The position numbers were made by a program, and so were the translations under genes. Below, piece after piece: positions 7,060 through 14,041 of a stretch of 18,677 nt of DNA. The first letter of the stretch is position 1. The number at the start of each line of letters is the position of its first letter. Below the pieces are notes generated by a model. It saw only the letters and a list, made by a program, of their open reading frames with translations, was not told the origin of the DNA and did not search any database. Source of the stretch: CAYURR01 sp964446745 (lineage in GTDB: Bacteria; Bacillota; Clostridia; Lachnospirales; WQUN01); the NCBI GenBank assembly GCA_964446745.1, contig CAYURR010000038.1, positions 1 to 18,677 of the forward strand, given 5' to 3'.

Positions 7060-7905
7060 TTATCGGCTCAGCACATAGCCCGAAATTAAGCCAAACAGCA
7101 GCATCGAGGACGACATCTCCAACAGATGGGCGATCCTGACAGCATCCGGAAACAACACGTTCGGAATGATCAACACAACGGCTGTGCATAAAAACACAAG
7201 GCATACAGATGTAATGAATGATTTCTTGTTGTCCATGATAAAGTATAGCGGCAGGATACCCAATACGAACAACACACCGCGCAAAACCTGGAACGGATAT
7301 ATAACAGGATTGCTGTTTAGATTGTTCATAAGCTGAGCGGCAAAGCCGAGCTTTTCGGCAGAGCCGGAGTAGAATATACGCAGTGCTTCAAACTGCCATG
7401 CTACAAAATAACCAAAGAAGAAATATACGCACATATAAATAATACTGAGTAAGGCTATCTTAACTATTAACTGTTTAATGTTTACATTGGATTTTATATA
7501 GATCTCATTTGATTTGAACCCAAACAGCTTGTATATCAACAAGACCGTAACGGTAGTAGGTATAAGGCCTGCGATCATAATCAGCACGATATCAGACGTT
7601 GTTAAGGCCGTAAACGCATGGCCAAAGAATAATGTCTCTATCTGCGTCATAAATGTCTGGATAAAAAAGAATACAGCGATAACGTTTAAAATAAGCTTAG
7701 TGCCGCGTAGCTTTGAGTGCTTCATGACGTAATAAATCGCTGAGCAGACATAGACACTGTTGACAAACATATATATCGCAGACATCGGGTCTGACTGTGC
7801 GTTCATTGCTTTAAATGTCTCTGAATACGGCATTAATGCGTTTGATAAAATAAATACTAAGGAATATACAAATATAGCCAACATCATCTTAAATATCTTT
7901 TTCAT
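7060..7905 (-). CDS. Polytopic membrane protein of unknown family
   Basis: 281 aa with about eight hydrophobic helices (roughly residues 5-25, 43-62, 72-93, 103-127, 143-172, 206-225, 230-251 and 262-280) and short, mostly basic cytoplasmic loops (KHSKLRGTK, DNKKS). There is no ATP-binding motif or transporter signature that I recognise. Its start ATG overlaps the 3' end of the MerR gene by 17 bp and has AGGAGG at 7914-7919 inside that gene, so the two are one transcription unit. By analogy with other MerR-TipAS operons it may be the target that MerR controls, for example in drug efflux or membrane protection; that is inference from position only. Confidence 0.8.
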   Translation of the reverse strand: MKKIFKMMLAIFVYSLVFILSNALMPYSETFKAMNAQSDPMSAIYMFVNSVYVCSAIYYVMKHSKLRGTKLILNVIAVFFFIQTFMTQIETLFFGHAFTALTTSDIVLIMIAGLIPTTVTVLLIYKLFGFKSNEIYIKSNVNIKQLIVKIALLSIIYMCVYFFFGYFVAWQFEALRIFYSGSAEKLGFAAQLMNNLNSNPVIYPFQVLRGVLFVLGILPLYFIMDNKKSFITSVCLVFLCTAVVLIIPNVLFPDAVRIAHLLEMSSSMLLFGLISGYVLSR

Positions 7906-8674
7906 TTTCTAATCCTCCTGAGTTCTTTAAGTAGATTTCTAACGCCTTGCCTATATATACTTCGATCTGTTCATGCTTTTCTTTAAAATCTTTATCCCAG
8001 TTTTCCCTGTTCTCATTAAATCGCTCAAGCTCTCGTAAAAGGCTCATGTCACCGCCCGTGAAATCCATTATCAAACCCCACCAGCGCGCCGTAAGTGCTT
8101 GCGCCACCGCACCCTCAGGTGGTTCATTTGCTGCCTTTATGGCTATCAACTCATCTACAGTGCTCATCCAGTTGTTATAAAACAGATTGCCCGTCTGATC
8201 CGTAAACCGTTTGTTGATATGCTCGGACAAGGTCTCGTCAAAGCATTTTAATGCCCAGAAGTTTTCGTTTTTCTGCTGCAATAGGCTGATGATCTCGGCA
8301 TATTTATTGAAGTCAACCGTGTTCATTCGTATGACCTCTTCGCGCATCAGCTCTATCGACGATAATATTGTCGTAAATTCTTCTATCTTGGTTCTGATCT
8401 TCTCGGCTTGCTCCTGTAAGATGCACGCTACCTCGTACGGTGTCTCGAGTAATATCAAGCGGCTCTTGATCTCGTCTAACGAGAAACCTAAATATTTTAG
8501 CGATAAGATTTGATGAAGCTTTACGACATCACGTGATGTATACAGTCTGCGTCCACCCTCGCTATGCATCGAGGGCTTTAGTATACCCTCGCGATCGTAG
8601 TATTGAAGTGTCCTGACCGTTGTATTCATCTTCTTGGCCAGTTCGCCGACTGTCAGTGGCTTTTCTTGTTCCAT
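7889..8674 (-). CDS. MerR family transcriptional regulator with TipAS-like effector domain
   Basis: 261 aa. Residues 7-75 are a MerR winged helix-turn-helix: LTVGELAKKMNTTVRTLQYY, DREGILKPS, GGRRLYTSRDV, LHQILSLKYLGFSLDEI. A dimerisation coiled coil follows (about 80-115). The C-terminal half (about 120-255) resembles the TipAS antibiotic-recognition fold, including ALTARWWGLIMDFTGGD near 183-199, the family's usual signature around its aromatic pocket. Such proteins bind thiopeptides or other amphipathic drugs and activate promoters with long spacers. The start ATG at 8674 is chosen because GAGGGGG lies 8 bases upstream; the in-frame ATG at 8695 lacks an SD. A palindromic operator lies in its own promoter region. 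The ligand is unknown. Confidence 0.9.
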   Translation of the reverse strand: MEQEKPLTVGELAKKMNTTVRTLQYYDREGILKPSMHSEGGRRLYTSRDVVKLHQILSLKYLGFSLDEIKSRLILLETPYEVACILQEQAEKIRTKIEEFTTILSSIELMREEVIRMNTVDFNKYAEIISLLQQKNENFWALKCFDETLSEHINKRFTDQTGNLFYNNWMSTVDELIAIKAANEPPEGAVAQALTARWWGLIMDFTGGDMSLLRELERFNENRENWDKDFKEKHEQIEVYIGKALEIYLKNSGGLENEKDI

Positions 8675-8696
8675 GCTCCTAACCCCCTCTGACATT

Positions 8697-8727
8697 ATAT
8701 TATCATGTTACGTTACGTCACATGCAA
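8697..8727 (-). promoter_or_regulatory. merR promoter with 21-bp palindromic operator
   Basis: Positions 8704-8724 form a palindrome in which 9 of 10 base pairs match around a central T (left arm catgttacgt, right arm acgtcacatg). This resembles the ACGT-rich operators of MerR regulators. On the - strand a -35-like TTGCAT (8722-8727) and -10 candidates TAATAT (8697-8702, 19-bp spacer), GATAAT (8699-8704, 17 bp) or TATAAT (8694-8699) surround it. The 19-bp choice would be the classic MerR arrangement. The operator is strong; the exact promoter register is uncertain. Confidence 0.65.
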
Positions 8728-8753
8728 GAGGAAAAATTTTTATCTCCCACAGC

Positions 8754-8783
8754 TTGTCACATACAGAATGTCATTAACATACT
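8754..8783 (+). promoter_or_regulatory. Candidate promoter of the YmaF gene
   Basis: -35 ttgtca (8754-8759) and -10 catact (8778-8783) are separated by 18 bp, about 25 bp before the TTG start. The match is moderate. The MerR palindrome lies 30 bp upstream of this -35, so joint control is possible but not shown. Confidence 0.4.
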
Positions 8784-8807
8784 ATTAACTAGGAGGAGGT
8801 GAACTAA

Positions 8808-9215
8808 TTGAGTAAATACGAACGAGACATATATGAAGAGCTATATGGAAAAAAAGTCGAGGAAGAAGAGGAAGCAAATCGTCTTCAACACGATTGTCAT
8901 GTACAAACCCACACCCACGAATACCTGGGTAGCGTAAGGATCGCGGAGAGGGAAGAAGACCCGCATAATCACCGTTTTGCCGGTGTGACCGGACAAGCAA
9001 TTCACTTAAGACATGGGGATCATTACCACAAACTCGAGGACAATACAGATTTCTATGAGGATCATTTCCACATTATCGCAGACAGAACCGGCCCGGCCAT
9101 TTGTGTAGGCGAGGACAGGCATGTTCATTTTGTATACGGAAAGACAACGCGCAATGATGGACATCGTCATGAATTTATTTTTGCTACGTTAATCGAAAAT
9201 CCGATCGGTGAATAA
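8808..9215 (+). CDS. ymaF: YmaF family histidine-rich protein
   Basis: A 135-aa soluble protein. From about residue 34 the sequence follows the YmaF family: HTHEYLGSVRIAEREEDPHN, HRFAGVTGQAI, NTDFYEDHFH, RTGPAICVG, HVHFVYGKTTRNDGHRHEF and IFATLIENPIG. It carries 16 histidines, with six His-x-His pairs (HTH, HNH, HYH, HFH, HVH, HRH) spaced through the domain, so transition-metal binding is likely. The first 30 residues are an acidic, helical extension (EEEEEA). It starts at TTG (8808-8810); an exceptionally strong SD, aggaggaggtga at 8791-8802, supports this start. It is a single-gene unit divergent from merR and followed by a hairpin with the T tract on the other strand. The family has no firmly established function. 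Confidence 0.88.
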   Translation: MSKYERDIYEELYGKKVEEEEEANRLQHDCHVQTHTHEYLGSVRIAEREEDPHNHRFAGVTGQAIHLRHGDHYHKLEDNTDFYEDHFHIIADRTGPAICVGEDRHVHFVYGKTTRNDGHRHEFIFATLIENPIGE

Positions 9216-9230
9216 GATACGAACGACATG

Positions 9231-9271
9231 AAAAAAACCTGCTTAAATCTCTTCCGGGAAATAAGCAGGTT
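9231..9271 (-). terminator. Intrinsic terminator of the padR-MBL unit (possibly bidirectional)
   Basis: A 10-bp perfect stem pairs 9236-9245 (aacctgctta) with 9262-9271 (taagcaggtt). On the - strand it is followed by seven Ts (complement of 9231-9237). It begins 5 bases after the stop of the leftward hydrolase gene. The convergent ymaF stop is about 20 bp away on the other side, so the stem may also help end that transcript, though it lacks a T tract in that direction. Confidence 0.9.
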
Positions 9272-9275
9272 CTAC

Positions 9276-9989
9276 TTAGTTGGATATGTATTCGCCGAAC
9301 GGAAGCGGTTCACCATGTCCGGGATATACGACTTTTATTTGCTGTTGTCTTAATCTATCGATGCTTTTGTAAAGCAAATTAAAATCGTCTGCATTGGGTG
9401 AGGGAGAGGGTTTCTTCATATTTGCAAGTGTATCACCTGCGATCAGGTCTCCGTTCTTTGTAAGTATAGCGATCGATCCTTTTGTATGGCCCGGCAGGTG
9501 CATAATCGTAGCATCCAGACCATACGGGCTTAAACTAAAGCCATCCGTGAGCGATATGTCCGGGGAAAAAGGCTTGAAGTCTTCGAGGATATCTTGTGTA
9601 ACGCGTTGTATGGTCTTTCTCATCAACCGGAATATAAATCTAAATGCAAGCGATCGGTATTTAAAGCTTTTCATCCATAGGGTTAGCGTTGGCTGCTCGA
9701 CCATTTCTCTGTCTCCGTCATGCATTGCTATTGTAGTATGAAAATAATCCCTCAGAAAAGCTGCGTTATGTGTATGGTCACTGTCACCATGTGTCAATAC
9801 GATCAATCGCAGATCATGCTCACTACATCCCGCTTCTTTAATCTTCCTCAGTAATAACTCCCGTCTGTCCGTGAAATGTTTATCCATAACGAGATGGCCT
9901 CCGGTGTCAAATAGGATGTAACCATCCGCCCCCTTAGCTAAATAGGAATTCACACCATTTAAATCTATCCTGATTATTCTGCTGTCCAT
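9276..9989 (-). CDS. MBL-fold metallohydrolase
   Basis: A 237-aa cytosolic protein of the metallo-beta-lactamase fold. Visible metal-site motifs are LTHGDSDHT (residues 66-73; H-x-D-x-D-H rather than the common H-x-H-x-D-H), LPGHTKGS (165-172), AGDT (184-187) and YPGHGEP (222-228). A hydrophobic/basic insert, KYRSLAFRFIFRLMRKTIQ (about 110-128), lies between the metal motifs and may form a helical lid. The start ATG has GGAGG seven bases upstream and overlaps the padR 3' end by 16 bp, so it is co-expressed with PadR and is the likely regulated gene. The substrate is not predictable; hydrolases of this broad group cleave thioesters, lactones or phosphodiesters. Confidence 0.9.
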   Translation of the reverse strand: MDSRIIRIDLNGVNSYLAKGADGYILFDTGGHLVMDKHFTDRRELLLRKIKEAGCSEHDLRLIVLTHGDSDHTHNAAFLRDYFHTTIAMHDGDREMVEQPTLTLWMKSFKYRSLAFRFIFRLMRKTIQRVTQDILEDFKPFSPDISLTDGFSLSPYGLDATIMHLPGHTKGSIAILTKNGDLIAGDTLANMKKPSPSPNADDFNLLYKSIDRLRQQQIKVVYPGHGEPLPFGEYISN

Positions 9990-10537
9990 TTACATTCCTC
10001 CCCCTTGATCAGCTCCTTCAAAGGCCTTCCGTTTCGGATATGCCTGCACCAATTTATTGTTTCCTGAGTGATGCATATGCCATAGTAGAGCGTGGAAAGC
10101 TTGAAATAATAAGCATCCCTGTTTTCCAAGCTATCAAAATCCTTCTCGAGCTTTTGCAGTTTGTGTAGGTAATTTGTATTGTTGATTTCGTGCTCGAGCA
10201 ATTGCCTATCCCGAATATCGGCCGGGAGCTTATCAAAGAAATAAACCTTGGCTAAGTGTGTGTTGATACCGTCAAGCACGTTCATAGGGGATACGAGCCA
10301 CTCTAAGAACACGCTCTTTCCCTCGTCTGTGATCTTGTAATAATGCTTTTGTCTGTTGCCGTTGGGCTGCTCATACATAGTAAGCTGACCCTTTTCCGTG
10401 AGGCGCTTAAGGGATGGATACAGGCTGCCAAAGCTTGCCTTGTAAAATACCCCGATGCCGTTTTCGATGCATTTCTTTATGTCGTAGCCCGTTAGATCCT
10501 CGTTTAGTACCATACCGAGTATGATATAGTCGAGCAT
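9974..10537 (-). CDS. PadR family transcriptional regulator
   Basis: 187 aa. Residues 1-78 are the PadR winged helix: MLDYIILGMVLNEDLTGYDI, ENGIGVFYKASFGSLYPSLK, RLTEKGQLT, then QKHYYKITDEGKSVFLEWL. Residues 90-175 are the helical C-terminal dimerisation domain (Vir_act_alpha_C type). The start is ATG at 10537 with AAGGAGG at 10544-10550 (- strand). A reading frame extends 22 codons further upstream, but that part runs through the promoter and operator and has no SD. PadR proteins are usually repressors released by small phenolics, drugs or other ligands. It heads a two-gene unit with the MBL hydrolase and probably represses its own promoter through the palindrome next to the start. Confidence 0.93.
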   Translation of the reverse strand: MLDYIILGMVLNEDLTGYDIKKCIENGIGVFYKASFGSLYPSLKRLTEKGQLTMYEQPNGNRQKHYYKITDEGKSVFLEWLVSPMNVLDGINTHLAKVYFFDKLPADIRDRQLLEHEINNTNYLHKLQKLEKDFDSLENRDAYYFKLSTLYYGICITQETINWCRHIRNGRPLKELIKGEECKWTAE

Positions 10538-10550
10538 ACAAATCCTCCTT

Positions 10551-10599
10551 ACAATATATCGTATAGATATATTGTAAAATAAAAATAACCTGTTGTAAA
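10551..10599 (-). promoter_or_regulatory. padR promoter with 25-bp perfect palindromic operator
   Basis: On the - strand, -35 TTTACA (10594-10599) and -10 TACAAT (10571-10576) are 17 bp apart, each one base off consensus. A palindrome with perfect 10-bp arms, acaatatatc (10551-10560) and gatatattgt (10566-10575), and a 5-bp centre covers the -10 and the expected transcription start and ends just before the SD. Binding there would block transcription, as expected for PadR autorepression. Confidence 0.85.
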
Positions 10600-10610
10600 G
10601 CATATTCTTG

Positions 10611-10659
10611 ATAAAAAAATAACCGCGGGGTTACACAAATAATCTGTGTAATCCGCGGT
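10611..10659 (-). terminator. Intrinsic terminator of the valS-MBL operon
   Basis: A long stem pairs 10622-10637 with 10645-10659 (accgcgg/ccgcggt and ttacaca/tgtgtaa, with a G-T pair and one bulged G in between) around the loop aataatc. On the - strand it leads into ATTTTTTTAT (complement of 10611-10620). It lies about 30 bp past the stop of the second MBL gene. Confidence 0.92.
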
Positions 10660-10688
10660 GTGATTCTATTTTATGTATGGCTTACAGG

Positions 10689-11327
10689 TTACCTCACTTC
10701 GCGCGCGAAATCTGCCCATACCTTGCCTTTTATATGCTCGCCGTGCGCGGGGCATATGATGTTATCCTTGTTTACAGTCAATGTTCGTATGGACTCCACG
10801 GCTGTACGCTTGTCGAAGGTCATGATCGAGGGGGATTTTACAGGCAGACCGTTCTTGCTGCGCACCAGATCACCAACGAACAGCACATTCTCAAAGCGAT
10901 ATACCGTATGCCCCTTGGTGTGCCCGTGAGCGGGTATCACTATAAAGCTGCCGATCGCATTGCTCTTGATGCGTTTAACCTCGTGCGGTTTCTGCACCTT
11001 AAACAGCTTACTGGTGAGGCCCTTGATGCCCTCGCGCTTCTTGCCCTCCATCATATATGGGTAATCGTCGCTGTGGATGTAGATCTCGCAGCCTGTTATC
11101 TGTTGCAAGGCCGCCGCGTTACCGATATGGTCCACATCATGATGTGTCAGCAATATGCGTTTGATGTTCTCAGGTTTTATATTATGCGTCCCGAGCTCGG
11201 CCAGGATCGCGTCTGCATAACCCGGTATGCCCGTGTCTATTAGCGTAACCCCATCCTTTGTAATCGCAGCGTATGCATACGCTCCCTTTGTACAATCAAG
11301 CCTTATTACATTATCCGTGAGCTTCAT
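10689..11327 (-). CDS. MBL-fold metallohydrolase
   Basis: 212 aa, metallo-beta-lactamase fold. Motifs: LIDTGIPGY (29-37), LLTHHDVDHIGNAAA (59-73; again H-x-D-x-D-H), PAHGHTKGH (132-140), VGDL (151-154) and CPAHGEH (192-198). This layout is common in small bacterial hydrolases labelled glyoxalase- or lactonase-like; the substrate is unknown. It has no signal peptide. GGAGG (11334-11338, - strand) precedes the ATG and lies in the 13-bp gap after valS, so it is the last gene of the valS operon and is closed by the terminator near 10611-10659. It is shorter than the other MBL protein in this window and lacks its hydrophobic insert, so the two are not recent duplicates. Confidence 0.9.
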   Translation of the reverse strand: MKLTDNVIRLDCTKGAYAYAAITKDGVTLIDTGIPGYADAILAELGTHNIKPENIKRILLTHHDVDHIGNAAALQQITGCEIYIHSDDYPYMMEGKKREGIKGLTSKLFKVQKPHEVKRIKSNAIGSFIVIPAHGHTKGHTVYRFENVLFVGDLVRSKNGLPVKSPSIMTFDKRTAVESIRTLTVNKDNIICPAHGEHIKGKVWADFAREVR

Positions 11328-11340
11328 ATCAACCTCCGCA

Positions 11341-14025
11341 TCATTTCAAGCTCGCAAGCGCTTCCTCTACCTTCACAAGCATTTCTGCATACTTCTCTCT
11401 CTTAGCCTTTTCCTCGTCTACGATCTTCTGCGGTGCCTTCCTGACAAATTCCTCATTGCCAAGCTTACCGTTTACACGCGCAAGCTCCGCATCCAGACGA
11501 GCCTTTTCCTTGTTCAGACGTTCGAGTTCCTTTTCCTTGTCCACCAAGTCCTCGAGTGGGATATAAACCGTAGCAAACGGCAGAACGATCGAAACGTCGC
11601 CGGCTTCTACGCAGGATGTAGCATCCGAACCCGTGTTGACCTCAGGGACATTCGCGAGCATCCTAAAGAAAGGCTTCACGCCGTCAAAGAATCCGAGTAC
11701 CTCATGGTCAGTGGATATGATCGATATCTTTACGCGTTTCGCGGGCGGCACGTTCATCTCGAGGCGCAGGTTACGGATAGCCTTGACAGCATCCTTAAAC
11801 ATCTCCATCTCGTGCTCAGCCTCCGGGAATGCATGTGACTCGTTATATACGGGCCATTCGGAAACCATGATGCTCTCTGCGCTGTCGGAATTGCTACCGG
11901 TATTTACATAGCTGAAGATCTCTTCCGTGATAAATGGTACAACCGGATGCAGCAGCTTCAAAGCGGTTACAAGTACATACTTAAGCGTCGCGAGTGCAGC
12001 GTCACGAGTCTTGTCCTCTTTGTCATATAGGCGCGGTTTGGCAGTCTCGATGTACCAGTCACAGAATTCATCCCAGACAAAATCATATACCAATTGAATC
12101 GCATTTCCCAGGTCATAAGATTCCATACGTGCGGTCGCTTCCTTGACCACCGTATTCAAGCGTGAGAGTATCCATTTATCTGCTGTTGTGAGCTCCGACA
12201 GTTTCAACTCCGGATCTGCGTCGAAATTCATCAGTAGGAATCGTGTCGCGTTCCAGACCTTGTTCAGGAAATTACGACAGGTATCGAGCTTTTCCCAGTA
12301 GAAACGTGTGTCATTTTCGAGTGTGTTGCCGCAAACCAGCACGAGGCGCAGCGCATCCGTACCGTACTGATCGATAACATCGAGTGGGTCGATGCCGTTG
12401 CCGAGGGATTTGCTCATCTTGCGGCCCTGTGAGTCCCTTACGATACCATGAATCATCACGTCATGGAACGGAACCTTGCCGATATGGAACAACCCCGAGA
12501 ACATCATGCGTATGACCCAGAAGAATATGATCTCATGACCCGTGACCAAAACATCGGTCGGGTAGAAATATTCAAGCTCGGGTGTCTGATCGGGCCAGCC
12601 GAGCGTCGAGAACGGCCACAGCGCGGAGCTGAACCAAGTATCCAAACAGTCTTCATCCTGAACAAAAGCTGGATTTCCCTCGCTGTCGGTATGTCCGCAT
12701 TTACACGACGTAGGCATCTCGCGTGCGACCACGACCTCGCCGCATTTCGTGCAGTAGTATGCGGGTATACGATGACCCCACCAGAGCTGACGCGAGATAC
12801 ACCAGTCGCGGATGTTGTTGAGCCAGTTCATATATACCTTGCCAAAACGTGAGGGTACGATACGCAGATCGCCGTTTGTATATGCGTCTGCGGCCATCTT
12901 GCCCAGTTCATCCATTTTTACGAACCATTGAAGCTTTAACATGGGCTCGATGACCTTGTGGCAGCGGTCGTGTGTGCCTACCGCGTGCTTGATGCCCTCG
13001 GTCTTTGTAAACAATCCGAGCTCGGTCATTTCCTTGATCAGCTGCTCACGCGCATCGTAGCGGTCCATGCCTTGATACTTTCCGGCGTTTTCGTTTAAGG
13101 TACCGTCGTCGTTCAGGATATTTATGCGCTCAAGGCCGTGACGCTCACCGACCTCATAGTCGTTCGGGTCGTGCGCGGGTGTGATCTTGACCGCTCCCGT
13201 ACCGAATTCCATTTCGACGTATTCGTCGGCAATGATCGGTATGCGTCTGCCGATGACAGGTATCAATACGGTCTTTCCCAGCAGCGCCGTGAAGCGTTCG
13301 TCCTTTGGATTGACTGCGATCGCGGTATCTCCGAGCATCGTTTCGGGGCGTGTCGTTGCGAAATGGATAAACTCCCCGGTCTCCGTGCCGTCATCGGATA
13401 CGACCGGGTATTTGAAGTAATACAGGTGACCGTCCTTGTCGAGGTGCTCGACCTCCGCGTCCGATATCGTGGTCTTACAATGGGTACACCAGTTGATGAG
13501 CTTTTCGCCGCGATATATCCAGCCCTTTTCGTAGAGCTTCATGAAGTTTTCCAATACGGCGCGCGATAGGCCCTCGTCCATCGTAAAACGCTCACGGTCC
13601 CAATCACAGGACGAGCCGATGCGCTTGAGCTGCTCGACGATGCGTCCGCCGTACTCGGCGCGCCATTCCCAGGCACGCTTCAAAAATCCTTCGCGGCCTA
13701 TGTCACTCTTTCTGACGCCGTCCTTGGCCATCGCATCGACGATCTTGAGTTCGGTCGATATGCTCGCGTGATCGGTGCCGGGCATCCAGAGTGCGTTGAA
13801 GCCCTGCATACGTTTAAACCGGATCAGGATGTCCTGTATCGTATAGGTCAGCGCGTGACCCATGTGCAGCTGGCCCGTGATATTCGGCGGTGGCATCATG
13901 ATTGTGTATGGCTTACGCTTCGGATCAGGCGAGGCCTTGAAATATCCCTTCTCGGTCCAGTTGTCATAGATGCGTTTTTCTATATTGGGGTTATAATTTT
14001 TCTCCATAGTCATTTCGGTGTTCAT
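11341..14025 (-). CDS. valS: Valyl-tRNA synthetase
   Basis: An 894-aa class I synthetase charging tRNA-Val, with proofreading. Seen in order: PPPNITGQLHMGHALT with the HIGH-type HMGH at 54-57; the CP1 editing domain around FATTRPETMLGDTAIAVNP (222-240) and GTGAVKITPAHDPNDY (275-290); WWGHRIPAYYC (415-425) with a probable zinc knuckle Cys425, Cys428, Cys441, Cys443; DTWFSSALWPFSTLGWP (462-478); KMSKS at 536-540 in GRKMSKSLGNGIDP; a helical anticodon-binding domain; and a C-terminal coiled-coil tRNA-binding arm (about 825-894) ending EEALASLK. Length is normal. The start has GGGAGG at 14034-14039 (- strand). It follows the 423-aa gene by 16 bp, so it has no room for a T-box leader and depends on the upstream operon promoter or an internal one. 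Confidence 0.98.
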   Translation of the reverse strand: MNTEMTMEKNYNPNIEKRIYDNWTEKGYFKASPDPKRKPYTIMMPPPNITGQLHMGHALTYTIQDILIRFKRMQGFNALWMPGTDHASISTELKIVDAMAKDGVRKSDIGREGFLKRAWEWRAEYGGRIVEQLKRIGSSCDWDRERFTMDEGLSRAVLENFMKLYEKGWIYRGEKLINWCTHCKTTISDAEVEHLDKDGHLYYFKYPVVSDDGTETGEFIHFATTRPETMLGDTAIAVNPKDERFTALLGKTVLIPVIGRRIPIIADEYVEMEFGTGAVKITPAHDPNDYEVGERHGLERINILNDDGTLNENAGKYQGMDRYDAREQLIKEMTELGLFTKTEGIKHAVGTHDRCHKVIEPMLKLQWFVKMDELGKMAADAYTNGDLRIVPSRFGKVYMNWLNNIRDWCISRQLWWGHRIPAYYCTKCGEVVVAREMPTSCKCGHTDSEGNPAFVQDEDCLDTWFSSALWPFSTLGWPDQTPELEYFYPTDVLVTGHEIIFFWVIRMMFSGLFHIGKVPFHDVMIHGIVRDSQGRKMSKSLGNGIDPLDVIDQYGTDALRLVLVCGNTLENDTRFYWEKLDTCRNFLNKVWNATRFLLMNFDADPELKLSELTTADKWILSRLNTVVKEATARMESYDLGNAIQLVYDFVWDEFCDWYIETAKPRLYDKEDKTRDAALATLKYVLVTALKLLHPVVPFITEEIFSYVNTGSNSDSAESIMVSEWPVYNESHAFPEAEHEMEMFKDAVKAIRNLRLEMNVPPAKRVKISIISTDHEVLGFFDGVKPFFRMLANVPEVNTGSDATSCVEAGDVSIVLPFATVYIPLEDLVDKEKELERLNKEKARLDAELARVNGKLGNEEFVRKAPQKIVDEEKAKREKYAEMLVKVEEALASLK

Positions 14026-14041
14026 TTTTTATCCTCCCGCT

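Noticed and set aside
11227..11838. Long + strand frames across valS and the MBL gene
   Set aside because: They are shadows of well-identified - strand genes and have no SD or recognisable protein.
14026..14041. T-box or other leader for valS
   Set aside because: Only 16 bp lie between the upstream stop and the valS start, mostly occupied by the SD.
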